From Isoetes taiwanensis (lineage: Eukaryota > Streptophyta > Lycopodiopsida > Isoetales > Isoetaceae), in contig JAJEKV010000045.1 of NCBI GenBank assembly GCA_021234155.1, positions 3,530,120-3,594,119 of the forward strand: a stretch of DNA of 64,000 nucleotides, read 5' to 3'. The notes below the pieces were generated by a model. The model saw only the letters and a program-made list of their open reading frames with translations, ran no database searches and had not been told where the DNA came from. A program made the position numbers and the translations under genes. Numbering within the stretch: position 1 is the stretch's first letter; each line of letters starts with the position of its first letter. Shown here piece by piece: positions 1-11,689 of the stretch.

Positions 1-208
1 ACAAAAGAAATTGTCTGGGGCAAGATGTTTGCTTGATGAGCTTAAACTTTTTCAAACTTCTCCTACTGTGTTACATCAGAGGACTAAGCATATAGAACTG
101 CATGTACACTTCACAAGAGAAATGGTAACCAAAGCTGTTGTAACAGTGGAATACATTCCCACACATCATCAGGTTGCAGATAACCTAATTTCCATGTGCA
201 CAACCTAA
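1..208 (+). pseudogene. Ty1/copia RNase H, C-terminal fragment
   Basis: The plus strand reads as the end of a copia polyprotein. The stretch TKHIELHVHFTREMV followed by VEYIPTHHQVADNL is the standard last part of copia RNase H, where TKHIE and the H-x-AD motif sit just before the usual LTKPL. The fragment enters from the left edge, so its 5' part lies outside the window. The final TKPL is lost after ADNLI and a stop follows near 208. RNase H removes the RNA strand during reverse transcription. The fragment is too short to be active. It is separate from the copia element starting at 789, because it lies upstream of that element's LTR. Confidence 0.8.
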
Positions 209-788
209 TTTTGCTGGGCTATGATGTTCAATAAATGTAAATGAAAGAAATACAATGAATAGTGTCATGATATTGTATGCTTTGAAAAGCCAAAAGAGTT
301 CAACTATGATATTTCTTATAGAAAGGGGAACTTTATTGTTTCAAATAGCACCATAAGTTCATCCTGACTTATTTCTTCTCCTTTCACCAAACATGAAAAT
401 ATATAAAAAGGGAGCATAAACAAATGGACAGCTCTACTTTAAACAATTCTGCTTACAATTCCTACCTCCAATTTTATAAAAGCTCCAGGATTCTGCTTAC
501 AATTCCTACCTCTAATTTTACAAAAGCTCCAGGTGCGAGAGTTTGTTCAGTTCACAACTTTAGCAGAAAGTTAAAATTTGACAGAGCTAGTACTGTAGCA
601 TTGAAAACATGAGTTCAGTGAGAACCTGGTTGCAGTTGAATTGAGAACCTGTGATAAGCAATGAAGGCAAGATCCATTAGGGTTGATTCGAAATAATATG
701 AATATGGGATATTCATGTCTTCCCTATGGTTTATGGTTGAAAAATAAGGTCAATATACCTTAATGGTTTAAACTGAATATATTATTAT
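209..788. other. non-coding, probable 3' remnant of a copia element
   Basis: No gene is visible. A purine-rich stretch at about 320-330 (agaaaggggaac) could be the polypurine tract of the RNase H fragment to the left, with a decayed LTR after it, but no LTR partner is present to prove this. The stretch ends at the LTR start at 789. Confidence 0.35.
446..533. repeat. 44-bp tandem duplication
   Basis: Two adjacent 44-bp units (446-489 and 490-533), each beginning attctgcttacaattcctac and ending aaaagctccagg. I count two single-base differences between them. Confidence 0.9.
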
Positions 789-1311
789 TGTTGGGATAAT
801 CACAACATCGAGCAAAATGGAGGCAAAGGTTTATTTGAAAATAGAAACAGGAATGGATATGGAATCCTGTGAAGGACGGGGTCGCTAAAGATGAGGGCGG
901 TTCCATCACCGTCGGAACTGCTCTATATTAACCTAAGAAGGAACATCGAAAATTACGCTGAAGTCGTCTATTGTAGTTCTTGTTCTATTGACAGTTAGGT
1001 GCATTGGATATACTAGTCGAGAAGGTAAGGGGAAGAATATGGTTTATTAGCATTGTGATTATTCATTGATTTTATCTTCAATGAATTGATATTCTAAGCC
1101 TCATTATTATCTCATAAACAATGAGTAAATGTGGTGGCTAAAATGCATCTCTGTTAAGTGCTTGAACTACTACATTTGTGAAATTCGATTTTATAAAGGT
1201 TTGTGGTAGCATATGCAAGACAAATTTGCCTAAAAAGCAATTCAATGGCCTAGACATTATTTCTTGTTGAAAATCATATTGTTTTGGAAATTGTTTGACA
1301 TTATTCTCACA
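789..1311 (+). repeat. 5' LTR of the copia element
   Basis: The LTR starts TGTTGGGATAATC and ends ttctcaca, giving TG...CA ends, one base before a perfect initiator-Met primer site. Length is about 523 bp. It has no second copy in the window, so the start is set by the TGTTGG motif alone. Confidence 0.75.
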
Positions 1312-1312
1312 C

Positions 1313-1324
1313 TGGTATCAGAGC
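1313..1324 (+). other. primer binding site (tRNA-iMet)
   Basis: TGGTATCAGAGC is complementary to the 3' end of plant initiator-Met tRNA, the usual primer of plant copia elements. It lies one base after the LTR end. Confidence 0.9.
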
Positions 1325-1358
1325 TAGAAAATGTCTAGCCGTTTTGGTGCAGGATTAC

Positions 1359-2093
1359 TGAATTGAAGTATTCAAGGGAGACTCAGGGTTCCAGGTTTGG
1401 AAAGAAAAAATAAAACATGTATTACAGGTGGAGGATTTATGGGATATTATTGAGCCAGTTAGTGCAGTAGCTAAAGGTGTTGAAGACAAGTCTTCAAATG
1501 TAGCTGAAGAAGGAAGTTCATCAACAGAAGGTGAGAGTACAGTTGAAGGTGATGGAAAAGGAATTAGTGTATTCCCTGGAGTAGGAGGTAGCAGTGAAAA
1601 TCAAGCAAAGGTACGTGAAGCTCAAGGAATAATTATGAGCAAAGTAGGCTCAGGAATTGTTCTGAAATTGAGAGGGAAACATCCCAGAGAAATGTGGAGG
1701 TATATGCTGATGCAATATGAGGAAAAAACTTCTTCACAAATCGATGTGTTAGAAAATGAATTGAGAAGGCTGAAACTTGTTGACAAAAGTAATGTGAATG
1801 AATTTTTGCAGAATTTTGATAACATAATTGCAGACCTTGAGGGTGCAGGGGTGGCTTATTCACAGCAGCAGCAAGTGTTGGTAATTTCCAGAAGTGTGAC
1901 AAGCCTAGGTAACATTTCTGTTTTCATAAGGACAATAGCTAGAAACAGAGAAGAAGCCGAGAGGATGTTGAAAACTGAAATAGAGCAAAGTAAAGTTGGT
2001 GATGAGGAAGAAGCAAGTCAAATTTTGTTTACAAAAGGAAAAAATAAAGGGGAAGGTCGAGGCAGAATTGGACCCTGTTTTCATTGCAACTAG
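1359..2093 (+). pseudogene. copia gag (nucleocapsid precursor)
   Basis: The reading frame is open from about 1359 and contains the copia gag opening VFKGDSGFQVWKEKIKHVL, then EDLWDIIEP. The middle part includes LRRLKLVDKSNVNEFLQNFD, typical of the gag capsid-like domain (UBN2 family). The frame reaches the first zinc knuckle (CFHCN) at about 2078-2093, where a TAG replaces a sense codon; HGHIKVNC continues in the same frame. No convincing ATG precedes the gag motif, so the start is uncertain. Gag forms the virus-like particle that packages element RNA. Confidence 0.85.
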
Positions 2094-2690
2094 CATGGTC
2101 ACATTAAGGTAAATTGTCTAAATCTGACCAAAGAAATAAGTTTCTACAACTGTGGTGGCAGAGGTCCTTATGCCTCAACTTGTTCAACTCCTAAAGATAA
2201 TTCTAGAGGTAGAGGCAGGGGAGGAAGATTCTCTAATGCAAGAGGGAGAGGTAGGGGAAGAGGAAAGAGTGCTTTTGAAGCAAATATGGCTGAAGAGGTC
2301 AAACTGGAAGAAGGAACTTCAGAAACAGATGATGAAGTAAGAAATTCTGAAACTTTTGTTGCTTGTTCCAATGTTGATGATGACAATCTCCGAATTTTAG
2401 ATAATGGAGCTGAAAAGAGCATAACTTGCTCATCAAGTTTGTTAAAGGAGTGCAAAAGCAACAAAGGAGGACATGTACAAGTCGGGAATAGAAGTTTGCA
2501 AAGGATTGAAGAAGTAGGAGTTTTAGAATTGTTTGATCTAGAAGGAAAAGCAGTAAATCTGCAAAATGTATTATGTGTTCCAAGTTTAGTCAGAAACTTG
2601 ATTTCAGTTTGTCAACTTGTTGACATGGGTTTAAAGTTGTATTTGAGCAACTTGAATGTAAGGTTTTTGAAGGAAATAAAGTGAAATTTT
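2078..2690 (+). pseudogene. copia zinc knuckles and aspartic protease region
   Basis: After the interrupted first CCHC knuckle, a second one (YNCGGRGPYASTC) and an RGRGRG-rich stretch follow at about 2150-2270, typical of copia nucleocapsid. The protease region carries ILDNGAEKSITC at about 2395-2430. Active copia proteases have D-S-G-A here, so the catalytic Asp is kept but the next residue is changed to Asn. LCVPSLVRNLISVCQLVDMG at about 2570-2630 is the usual conserved end of the protease domain. A frameshift near 2684 separates it from integrase. Confidence 0.8.
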
Positions 2691-3660
2691 TAGGGAAACG
2701 TGTTGGCAATTTGTTTGGGATATACTCTCATTGTTTGAACAGCATAAACATAGCTACTGTTCCTGATATACTATGTTGGCATGAGAGGCTTGGCCGTACA
2801 CATTTGAAAAACATTGAGTATCTAATAAACAAAGGGTTAATACAAATCTCAAATACTAAAGTGACTGACCATACATGTAAAGGATGTATGTTGGGTAAAC
2901 AATGCAGGCTGCCATTTACAAGATCAAAGGAGAGAGCTAAAGGGATCTTGGAACTTGTGCACACAGACCTCTGTGGACCATTGAACATAACAGGAATATC
3001 AGGTAAGAGGTATTTTATAACTTTCATTGATGACTACAGTAGGAAAACAAGAGTTTATTGCTTGAGAAGTAAGAACTTGGCTTTTGAGGCTTTCAAAATA
3101 TTTGCAGCAGAAGTAGAATGTTCTACATGTAAAAGGATCAAGTGTGTTAGATCAGACAGAGGTGGAGAGTACATGTCAGCAAAGTTTATAACTTATTGCC
3201 AGAAGAATGGAATAAAAAGACAGTATACTTGCAGTTATACCCCTCAGCAAAATGGCATAGCTGAGAGAAAAAACAAAAGCATTCTAAATGTTGTTAGAGC
3301 AATGCTGAAACGTTCTGGGCTACCTAATTTCTTGTGGGAAGAAGCAGTCAAGATAGCTGTGATAGTACAGCATATATTACCAATAAAGATACTAGCAGGA
3401 AAAAGTCCAGATGAATTATGGTCAGAAAAACCATCAAATTATGAAAAATTAGAGCTTTTGGATGCTTGTCTTATACCCATATACCAGAAGAAAAAAGGTT
3501 AAAGCTTGATGATAGATCATTAATTACTTACTTAGTAGGATATGATGATCACTCAAAGGGGTATAGGGTATATGACCCTGCAAACAGGAAAGTTATAGTC
3601 GGCAGAGATGTGGAATTTGTTGAAAAGGAATTATACAAGCCCAGGGGAATTAATATCGAG
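2681..3660 (+). pseudogene. copia integrase
   Basis: Integrase inserts the cDNA into the host genome. The zinc domain is visible as HERLGRTHL followed by CKGCMLGKQ. The catalytic D,D-35-E triad fits the Asp in VHTDLCGPL, the Asp in RSDRGGEY, and the Glu in QQNGIAERKN. A frameshift at about 3466-3500 breaks the C-terminal part; after it, DRSLITYLVGYDDHSKGYRVYD continues the domain in another frame. The domain is complete in content but not in frame. Confidence 0.9.
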
Positions 3661-3875
3661 CCTATGCAAACTGAAATGACAAAGTCTCAGGCAGAAGAGG
3701 AGCAAAATAAGGCAGAAGAATTAAGGGAACCATCACAAGAATTAAAATATGAGAATGCTGAAAGTGATAGTGATGAAGATGAAGAAAAGGAGGAGATTGA
3801 ACAAAATCAGAATATTATAAATGATCTAGAAAATCCTCCTAAAAGCCCAAGAGTAGTACAGAAGAGAAGGAAAAC

Positions 3876-3917
3876 AGAAGGAAGGAAGGAAGGAAGGAAG
3901 GAAGGAAGGAAGGAAGA
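3876..3917 (+). repeat. (AAGG)n microsatellite inside copia pol
   Basis: About ten units of AAGG/GGAA. It is in frame and encodes repeated G-R-K-E in the linker between integrase and RT. Confidence 0.95.
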
Positions 3918-4020
3918 AATTTTTAACGTCCGCGGAAAGGAGGATTTAAACATAAATGTTGAAGATTATGGGAGAGAAAAAGGTGGTAAAAGCAGCAGGT
4001 TACACAAAGAAATCAGAAGT

Positions 4021-5079
4021 GAAGCATTAATGGTCTTGGAGAATGGAATTCCTGAAACTTTTGAGGATGCCTTAAATAGTTTAAATGGGAACATGTGGAG
4101 AAAAGCAATGGAAGATGAAATAAATGCCTTTGACAGAACTGAAACCTATGAATTGGTTGAAATGCCTAAAAATCAAAACATTGTTGGAAACAAATGGGTT
4201 TATAAGTTAAAGCTAAATGCAGATGGAAGTACTAAGTATAAGGCGAGACTTGTGGCTCAGGGGTTCTCTCAAAAACAAGGAATAGACTATGAAGAGACCT
4301 ATTCTCTAGTGGTTAAGTTAACAAGTGTTAGAATGTTAATTGCTATGGCAAATCCTTATGATCTAGAGCTACATCATATGGATGTTAGCACAGCCTTTTT
4401 AAATGCAGATTTAGAAGAAGAAATTTTTATGAAACAGGCCCCTGGTTTTGAGGAAGGTGAAAACAAAGTCTGGAAACTAAAGAAAGCAGTGTACGGTCTG
4501 AAGCAATCACCTAGACAATGGAACAAATGCATTGACAATGAACAGGGTTTTGAGGCACTAAAGTATGATGGAAATGTGTACTTCTTCAGAGATGAGCAAG
4601 ATTATTGCATAATGGGATTATATGTAGATGACTGTGTTATGGCAGCTAGCAGCACAATGATCTTAGACAAATGCAAGAACATATTGAAGGAAAGATTCCA
4701 AATGTCAGACTCAGGTGAGTTAAAACAATTTTTAGGGGTTGAAATTGCACGTGACAGGAAAAACAAAAGGATTACACTTTCTCAGGAAAAATATATTAAC
4801 ACAGTGATCGGGACAGACTAAGAGATTTACGTAATGTAACTCTACTAGATCACCAGTTTTGTACCAGGAATGAAGATTTCAAAAAGGCTTTGCCCACGTA
4901 TTTATAAGGAACGAGAGGAGATGTTAGAAATTCCTTATAGAGGCCCGACATGCCCGCGATTGTGAATGTTCTACAGATACAATAATGACACCGGAAAGAC
5001 ACATCAAGCAGCGTACCAAAAGAGTATTGAGATATTTCGAAGGGAGCAAAGAATACCGGTATAGTTGGACTCAATACAG
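4021..5079 (+). pseudogene. copia reverse transcriptase, broken at its 3' end
   Basis: RT copies the element RNA into DNA. Visible landmarks: MWRKAMEDEINAF and NKWVYKLKLNADG (start of the RVT_2 domain), ARLVAQGFSQKQGIDYEETY, DVSTAFLNADLEEEIFMKQ, VYGLKQSPRQWN, and the catalytic GLYVDDCVMAAS. The frame stays open to 4821 (LGVEIARDRKNKRITLSQEKY). Beyond it, linker remnants occur in changing frames to about 5079. RNase H is missing. Confidence 0.9.
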
Positions 5080-5690
5080 TCTTGCCTCTCGCACAGACTA
5101 TTCATGCATACCATCTTAGACCAAGTCAGTCCAAAAGTCCACAAAACTCCCATGCTGGTCCACAAAGGTCTAGAAGACCAAGCAGCCAGACCACGCTAGT
5201 ATTAAAGACCACCGGCGCCAACAAGAGGCTGGCTACCGACATTACTACCACACCACCTCGCCACAAGGATTATTGTGTTTTTTCAAGAGGCACCGCCAGT
5301 ATTCTCGAAAAGTCGCTTTCTTCATGAGCTCCAAGACCCAGAATAATGAGAGTTCATTTGGGCCAAAGGCCATTGTACTATATATATGAGCAGCTAGCAC
5401 ATGATTTTTAGATGAGTTTTGAGTCTTGTCTTCATTTTGTTCTTCTCATTGGCGTAGAGCTCATGTATTTCCATTGATATCAAGAACGCTTTCTCGACAT
5501 AGGGTCACATTGTTTTCCCCGTTTCTCGTTTTCTTTTTCTTGTTCTTTTCTTGCAAATCCCACAAGGACATAGTTCCCCGGCCGCCCGTTAGGATCCAAG
5601 GGTCTCACAGTAGGGTCGCTTTTGCAGAGTTCCCGGACCCGCATCTCTGCTAAACACCGCCGCCGGCCGCCGGTTCCATTTTCCTCATCA
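5080..5690 (+). repeat. gypsy LTR (plus-strand copy), 5' end lost
   Basis: Contains a TATA-like ctatatatatga at about 5378 and a conserved tail (tgttcttttcttgcaaatccc at about 5540) shared with the inverted LTR at 15700-16330. A primer-site-like gagcgccatcaacg follows at about 5753. Its left edge abuts broken copia sequence, so the true LTR start is missing or unclear. Confidence 0.6.
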
Positions 5691-6299
5691 TGTCACTGTG
5701 ATTCACCCCTCGGCGAACTTTTGCCGTATTTGCCGCTTCGTTGAGCGCCATCAACGACGCTGTAGGCCGCTGTGGACATGTATGATTCTCGCCGGCGACA
5801 TTGAGGGTGGTCGTCAGATTCCACCTCTGCTCAATCGCTCCTCCGGAATTTCTGCGTTCATTCTCGACTGTGGTCTCCCCTCAGGTATTGTTTCCTCTTC
5901 GACGACGATACTTCCTCGTCAGCTTTATTTTTTTGATTTCCTGATAAGATTTATTTTTCGTTACACCTTTATTAATTTTCCATTGAGCATTTGATTATGT
6001 TCTTTTGGTTTTAATGAGAAAGAGGATTTCGCTTTACCATTTTTAAGACGTCTGGCGATTAACCATTGACGGAGTTTATTTGATCGGCTTGTCTTCCTCA
6101 CTGATAGCGAGCGCGAGTATCTACAGCTCTGTTTCACCTCTTTGTTCTTTCAATTTCGGTTCCGCTATTTATAGTTTTTTATTTATCCTTCCTAATTAAT
6201 CCGCTTCGGCGCCATTTCCATCTTCCACCAACTTCATAATTTGAAGCCGCCTTATCCCACTTTTTGGCAATACTAAGGGCAAACCCTCGGATCGTGAGT

Positions 6300-7990
6300 G
6301 CAAGCCTGGCACACATGGAAGAATTTAGCCTTAGCTATTCTCAATGGTCAGCACGCAGCCCCAACTCACCATATCTTTTTCGACCACACTCGTAGGTGCC
6401 CTCATCAAAGGTTGATGGCCAACAAAGCCACCGGAAAACAGAAAGGGCCGTAAATGAAAACCGCTTTCCTGCCTCATTATGGCACCACCTGGAGCGATGA
6501 TCGCTACTCCTCGGGCAACTCAATGATTCAACAAGAGCTCATCTTAGCCCCGCTGTGGATTTTATGACCGCTCTCCACATTCTTACAAGAACTTCAGAGG
6601 CCTGACGCAGAGCCTGCCCGTTTCGTGGTTTCTCCCGCCATTCACTTCATGATCAATATTTGCGTCTCAAGTCTCGAACAGCTATCGAATCGTCAATCAC
6701 TGGCTAATGTTCTTCCCGAGGAGTTGCTCACCTAACTCCCTTTATGCTCCCCCTCGTTATGGTCCCTCGAACTCGCTCAACCTCAACAAGCAAATCCACA
6801 ACGTGCTCACATCCGTGTACCATTTGTAAATATCATGTCACTTTGGCCAATGAATGTAATTCCTCCAATGGCCTCTCCTCATTGTAAACGCCGAATATGT
6901 GCAATCACGCACCTAAGATCGCATCGCCGCATTCATCCTACACCTTTTCAAATAAAATGGTTCTTTCAAGTCCGTATCACCCCCTCAACAACGCTAGCCA
7001 TTTCAGCCTCGCTAATATCCCATTCAAAGAACAAAGAAGCTAGTATCTCAACAAAGAACCCTTCTCAAGAACTACACGGGCCCATAAGTAAACCGTCTCC
7101 ATTTGATCCTTCAAAGTTTCCACGCTGGTCATTGTCAAGCATGGGTCACACCACCACGGAAAGGGGTCCTCAATCGCCAAGTAGTTCAAGTTCAACTCTG
7201 TGATTCCACCAACCTGGGCTGGCCCGCCTCTACGCCAGACAATCCAGGTGGCCAATCTGGGAAACAAGGCTCGGCCAAGCTTTAAGTGCAGCCTCCACGG
7301 CCACTCAACAATACCAAATAAGGCTCTTCCACCTCCATGGATCAACAAAGTCAGAGGAGATTTATCGTGCCTCAACCCTCCTCAGACATAACAGCCAAAT
7401 TGGGTTGGTCTCACAGGCCACACCCCAAGCCACGCCTTTGACTATCATTCTCATGACACGCAGGGCTTCCCGCCTTTACAGTGGACACCATTCCTCATGA
7501 TGATGACAAAAAGTACACTTTTGCTCCCCTGATCTTGACAAGCTCATGCCTCACGCCATGCCCAAAGTGAGACAAAGCATTTTGAAACTTATGCAGTCAC
7601 GGAAGGCGTAACTTTGGCGTAATGTTCATGCCACCACACGCCGGCCAAGAATACAAGTGAGTCTCCACCTCCACGGGTGGACGCCTCACACGTGACATCC
7701 CAATATTGTCGCCGGGCGGGAGCCAAGGAAGTCTCTCGCTTTTACCTCCTTTCAATCTCCAGCCCATTGACCCGGGGCTGGATCCTTTTTCACATGTTCC
7801 TCGAACTTCCAAGAAGAACTTGCAAAATCAAGATTCCCTTTTGAGCCTTCAAAGACACTTTTGAACTTTGCCTGCTCTCAAAGATCACCAATTTCTTCCT
7901 CTACTTGTTCTGGTTGAGCTGTAGCAACTTCAACACTCCACGGTGCATGCCACGCCAGACTTAGGAGGTTTGGCGGAAGGTACAAAATTT
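6300..7990 (+). pseudogene. decayed gypsy gag (plus-strand copy)
   Basis: Homologous to the minus-strand gag at 13270-15010. Both share words such as atggccaacaaagccac, gaaaaccgctttcc and ataaaatggttctttcaa. No frame stays open over the region. The coding nature is inferred from the fuller minus copy, not read directly here. Confidence 0.6.
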
Positions 7991-9800
7991 TGTTGAGTTG
8001 ACTGAATGCAGAGAGCCGAAAGTGGAGGTATGGGAAGTGGAAGGGCTCTCAAGAACTGGAAGATAATGATCTAATGAGGGCCTCAAGATGGCCACCCACT
8101 GAAATTCTCCCCTGTGAGGACAGAGGAGGGGGTAGCCCCACGCGGCCCAATACTCTTTGAAGAAGACTAGAGAATAAAAGCTTCAGGCCAATCGACATGC
8201 AGAGTGGAGTGAATGGCAAGTTGATGACCATATTATAAAATGGCTTATTGATGTGGGGTGTTCTTAATGAATGCCCAAGCACTTTCGCCACGTAAACTTC
8301 ACAAAAAGTCTCTACAGGGTTTGGCAATATTTGTGAGGCAATGTCAGTTGGTTTGATAAGCAATAGCCAAATCGGAAGTGACGCCCTGGCTGTCCCCGGG
8401 TGAAGCAGCCCAAGAGACGTATAAGGTTTTTGCAAAGGGATGTGGAATAATTCTAAATCAAATGTCGAAAGTAAGGCAAGTAAAATGGTGGTGCCATCAC
8501 CACCAGAGTAAATCCTTCCCGCCGCTGACGATGTGTGTGCGATGAATCAGCCGTAATTGCGCCGGATTTGGGGCCTGAGCTCCATTTGTGAAAATTCGTG
8601 AAAGCTTAGGGCGCTCCGCCACTCACCTCGACCAACAAGGGCCTCTCGAAGGTGGGCTACGGTGAAAGACACTGCACTAAAAAGAGTCGTGATCCCCTGG
8701 AGCGTGTTTGAAGTGTAGAAAGTTTGGGGGCAGCCATGGCTTAAAAAGCTAATAGAAGGAACTGCTTGAAGAAGGCTGAGAGCGCAGAACAAAAAGACCT
8801 AAGGCCAGAGAGATCTAAAGGTTTAGGGCTGCGAAAGGTGGGTGAAGGGCATGATAAGGGCTAAGTCGCGAACCGCTGATGGTGCTGTGTGTCGAAAAGA
8901 TGCCAAGGAGGCGATTTGAGGAAAGTAAAAATGTGGCTAAGTCCCCAAACAACAAAATGGAGAAGGAATGAACGGGTGGGAGATGAGGCTATGAGAGAAT
9001 GATGGGATGTGACAAAGGGCGACACACATTAATGTCCGGACAGCGGAAAAGAAGAAATGGCATTCACGCCGGGTAACTCGGCGGATATCATTAAAAGCGA
9101 ATGTGTCGCGTACCATGGCTGATATGCGGCGAGAAAAAGATTCTCATTTTAGAAACAAATTTCGCATTGCAAACATCGCTACATTTATGTGATTGGTCCA
9201 CGCCGACAAGGAGTTCCCGCTTGGCTATATAAGACTAACCGGAGTAAAACGGCGGTATCCGATGGCGCCAAAGACATGGCCGGGCCAGCCGGGTTTGAAC
9301 GCAGGACCGCACTATGCCCAATTTTAACCTGCCGAGGGATTACCCGGCAAGATGAATTGTCCGACCTTCTCAGCCACAATCGCGGGCGCGAGAATGGATG
9401 GCCGGTGTGTCGCAGATGGTCAACATCCCGACCGGCGACCAACGGATGGAGGTGGTTCTCCGCGACCTTCGATCCCGAAGCGCGTAACCTCTACCACATC
9501 CTCGCTGCGATCACCTCTCTCGCCCAAAACCCCGAGTAGAGGGTTTTTCTTCTTAGACGTAGAGTAGATAGGGCTCGAGCCCTCGCTTTTTGTATATAGG
9601 CGCGTCTTCCATATGAGCTTTATCGGTTGCGCCTCTACATTTTGTAAAAATTCCACCTATAATATAAATATGCCGTTTAGTCACTATCTCACAGGTATGC
9701 GGTCTAGAACAACATCCGCTTAGGATGTGCACTTCGTTGTATGAAATGTTTTGAGGCTAAAAGCCATTAACCGCTGTAGGTAATGGAGTGCCATCTAACT
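7990..9800 (-). other. gypsy-like minus-strand sequence between the two inverted copies
   Basis: This stretch is not matched by the inverted pair. On the minus strand it contains a primer-site-like tggcgccatc (9261-9270), with LTR-like sequence to its right (9290-9800, with a TATA-like ctatatac near 9590). To its left, coding-like sequence runs from an ATG near 8735 and continues in broken frames to about 8049. That order resembles LTR, PBS, gag of a third gypsy copy. It could instead be the 3' part of the minus copy. No domain is recognisable, so the assignment is tentative. Confidence 0.35.
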
Positions 9801-10171
9801 CAGCCGCTGAAAAACGCCGGGTCGAACTACTCTGAACAATTTGATAAGGGCTGCTTCAATCTAAAACTTAAGTTTACCCCGAAAAGTTTTGTAACGAGAA
9901 TCATAAAAGAAGAACCAAATTTCCTTTCAAGGAATGTTTTGTCTTCACCGCTTGTCAAGTGTAAGGATTTGCAAATCAAGGTCCATGAAGAATACCTAAT
10001 ATAAACATTCTTCTAAGTTCATCCAACTGCTCCAATTGATAAACCCTTTGAGGCAAAGCAGCGGATTATGGGCAGTAGCCAGCTTGAAAAACGGAGTAAG
10101 CTGGCGGCGTATTCAAACCGCATGAGCTTCTTTGACACCATAAACCAATTTGAAAGGGGTGACCTCAGAAG

Positions 10172-10900
10172 CTATTTTGGAAACAAGTATTGTAAGCCCA
10201 AAGAACAAGAGGGAAGCTTGTTTTGCTGGCCAAGGCGAAGCCGCCACAAATTTTCTTGGAGAATTAGTGACCGTAGTTTTGTTGGTGCTTCAGCCAAACC
10301 GCACCCCCGAGGATAGTAAGGTGTGCTCTTGTGATGATGTAATGAGATAATCCGCCGTACCCTTTGATGGTGTGATTGATAAAATGGATTGACCACGACA
10401 CCGACCAGCTCCGCGGGGCAGCCAATCGCTGCGGATGATTTGTTGATAGATGACTTTGGCCGCGGCCGCCTAAAGCAGTTGTTCCGAAGCGCGCAAGCGC
10501 CCCATTTGCAGCGTAGTCGGGCAGAAATCAGACGTAGCGGCACGGTGTGTCACAGAGATCGATGGTCCCACAAAAATCCATTCCCCATTTGCCGGCGCGG
10601 GAAGGGCGCGGCAACCGGCTTTAAAGGAAGAGCCGCCATGCTGTACCGCCCCACGCCGGGTAAAACACGCAAGGGCGGGCGAGCTGCCTTTTGAAGAGCT
10701 GCACAAAAATAACTTCAGCAAGAAGGATTTTGGCGGTCGCGGGCGTTCCATGAAAATGGCCTCACCACCCAGCCCTTCTGCGGCTTCTCAACGGGTCATC
10801 CGACCTCATGAGGGGAGAACACAAATACGTAAGGATGTATCCTTACCCTTTTGTAAAGATGGCCTGCAACCATGGTGTAGCGTCACGGACTCGCGAGAAA
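10172..10900 (-). pseudogene. gypsy integrase, decayed
   Basis: On the minus strand, in several frames, the landmarks of a gypsy integrase core appear: KSSINKSSAAIGCPAELV (matching the usual ...RFGCP.ELV.D), then KSTPYYPRGCGLAEAPTK (matching the usual K.STPYYPQ.NG.AE...K) carrying the catalytic Glu region. The catalytic Asp after GCPAELV is not preserved. It sits downstream of RNase H in the direction of transcription, as expected. Function is lost. Confidence 0.75.
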
Positions 10901-11063
10901 TTGATGGCGCACGGGATTGTCGCTGGCTGGAGAGAGCGCGGGCGCCCTCTCGTGGAAGAGCTCGTGAGGAGATAATGCTGAAAGTCATGAAACCAATGAG
11001 GTGTTGCCGACCGTAAAGAGTTGAGCCGCCGTGAAAGGCGCTCGGAGACTCCAAAGGGAGGGA

Positions 11064-11541
11064 TCATCTCAGGTGGGATGCGGAAAGATAATCCGGGACA
11101 ACATGAGATTTGCCGCCTTTGTGAACAATTTCAAAAGGTAAATTTTGCAGGCGAGACCCAACGAGCAAATGCGCCGCCCGTGGGCGGATTTGTTGATCAA
11201 GTAAAGAAGTGCCTCGGTGGTCAACAAAGAATTTGATTTTGATCAGCCCAAAAGATAGTGACGGAAGCTGCTGGACGCAGAAAATTAAAACCCAAGGCTT
11301 CGGCCTGCGGGCGTAGTAGTTGCGCTCAGCCAATTGAGTTTCCTACCGGGCGAAGCGTTTGGTTTGTCGCAGGCGCATCATATTTCGAAAGAACAGCCTC
11401 CAATAGCAAAAGGCCGAGACATCGACATGGATGAAAGGGCTTGTCCCATTGAGGAGGAACAAGAACCACCCGAAAAGCAAGAGCTTCAATCGTTGAAAGC
11501 AAAGTATCCGCCTGGGAATTCTTAAGCCTGTGTGGATTCAT
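11064..11541 (-). pseudogene. gypsy RNase H, decayed
   Basis: Minus-strand frames give WDKPFHPCRC (matching the F.V..DAS start), LAERNYYARRPKPWVLIF (matching the usual NY...E.E.L), FFVDHRGTSLL, and FEIVHKGGKSHVVPDYLSAS (matching FEI..K.G..H...D.LSR). These are the gypsy RNase H landmarks in the correct order. Frameshifts separate them. It lies between RT and integrase. Confidence 0.85.
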
Positions 11542-11689
11542 ATCACCCGTGGAGTTTATGAATGGATCTGCAATGCATGCAGTCCGCTGTGAATGAAGGT
11601 GGAGTAATACCTGACTTTACCCAAGAAAGAGCGCGGTTTCCCCTTTTATATTATCGTGCTTGAGCCTTGAGCACACAAAATGATTTTTG

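Larger units (their letters stand above)
789..5079 (+). mobile_element. Ty1/copia retrotransposon, 3'-truncated
   Basis: The order is 5' LTR, initiator-Met PBS, gag with zinc knuckles, protease, integrase, reverse transcriptase. This is the Ty1/copia order (integrase before RT). RT is followed by decayed remnants of the RT-RNase H linker in several frames (EEMLEIPYR, YNNDTGKTH, and VLRYF-like words) up to about 5079. There the sequence changes abruptly into a gypsy LTR. No RNase H core, polypurine tract or 3' LTR follows. Stops and frameshifts at several places make the element inactive. Confidence 0.92.
5080..7990 (+). mobile_element. Tat-like Ty3/gypsy fragment: LTR, leader and gag (plus strand)
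   Basis: This stretch matches the reverse complement of 16330 down to about 13270 in the same order, with substitutions and many small indels. Anchors: 5094 (actattcat) with 16242, 5375 (ggccattgtactatatatatga) with about 15960, 6410-6540 (ccaacaaagccac, caactcaatga, tcaacaagagc) with about 14780-14910, 7390-7410 (ccaaattgggttggt) with about 13890, and about 7770 (gatcctttttcacatg) with about 13490. The minus copy leads into gypsy RT, so this plus copy is LTR plus 5' internal sequence of the same family. It loses similarity at about 7990. All frames are broken. Confidence 0.75.

Noticed and set aside
5082-5327. 81-codon plus-strand frame as a gene
   Set aside because: It lies within the gypsy LTR shared with 15700-16330 and is not conserved as a frame there.
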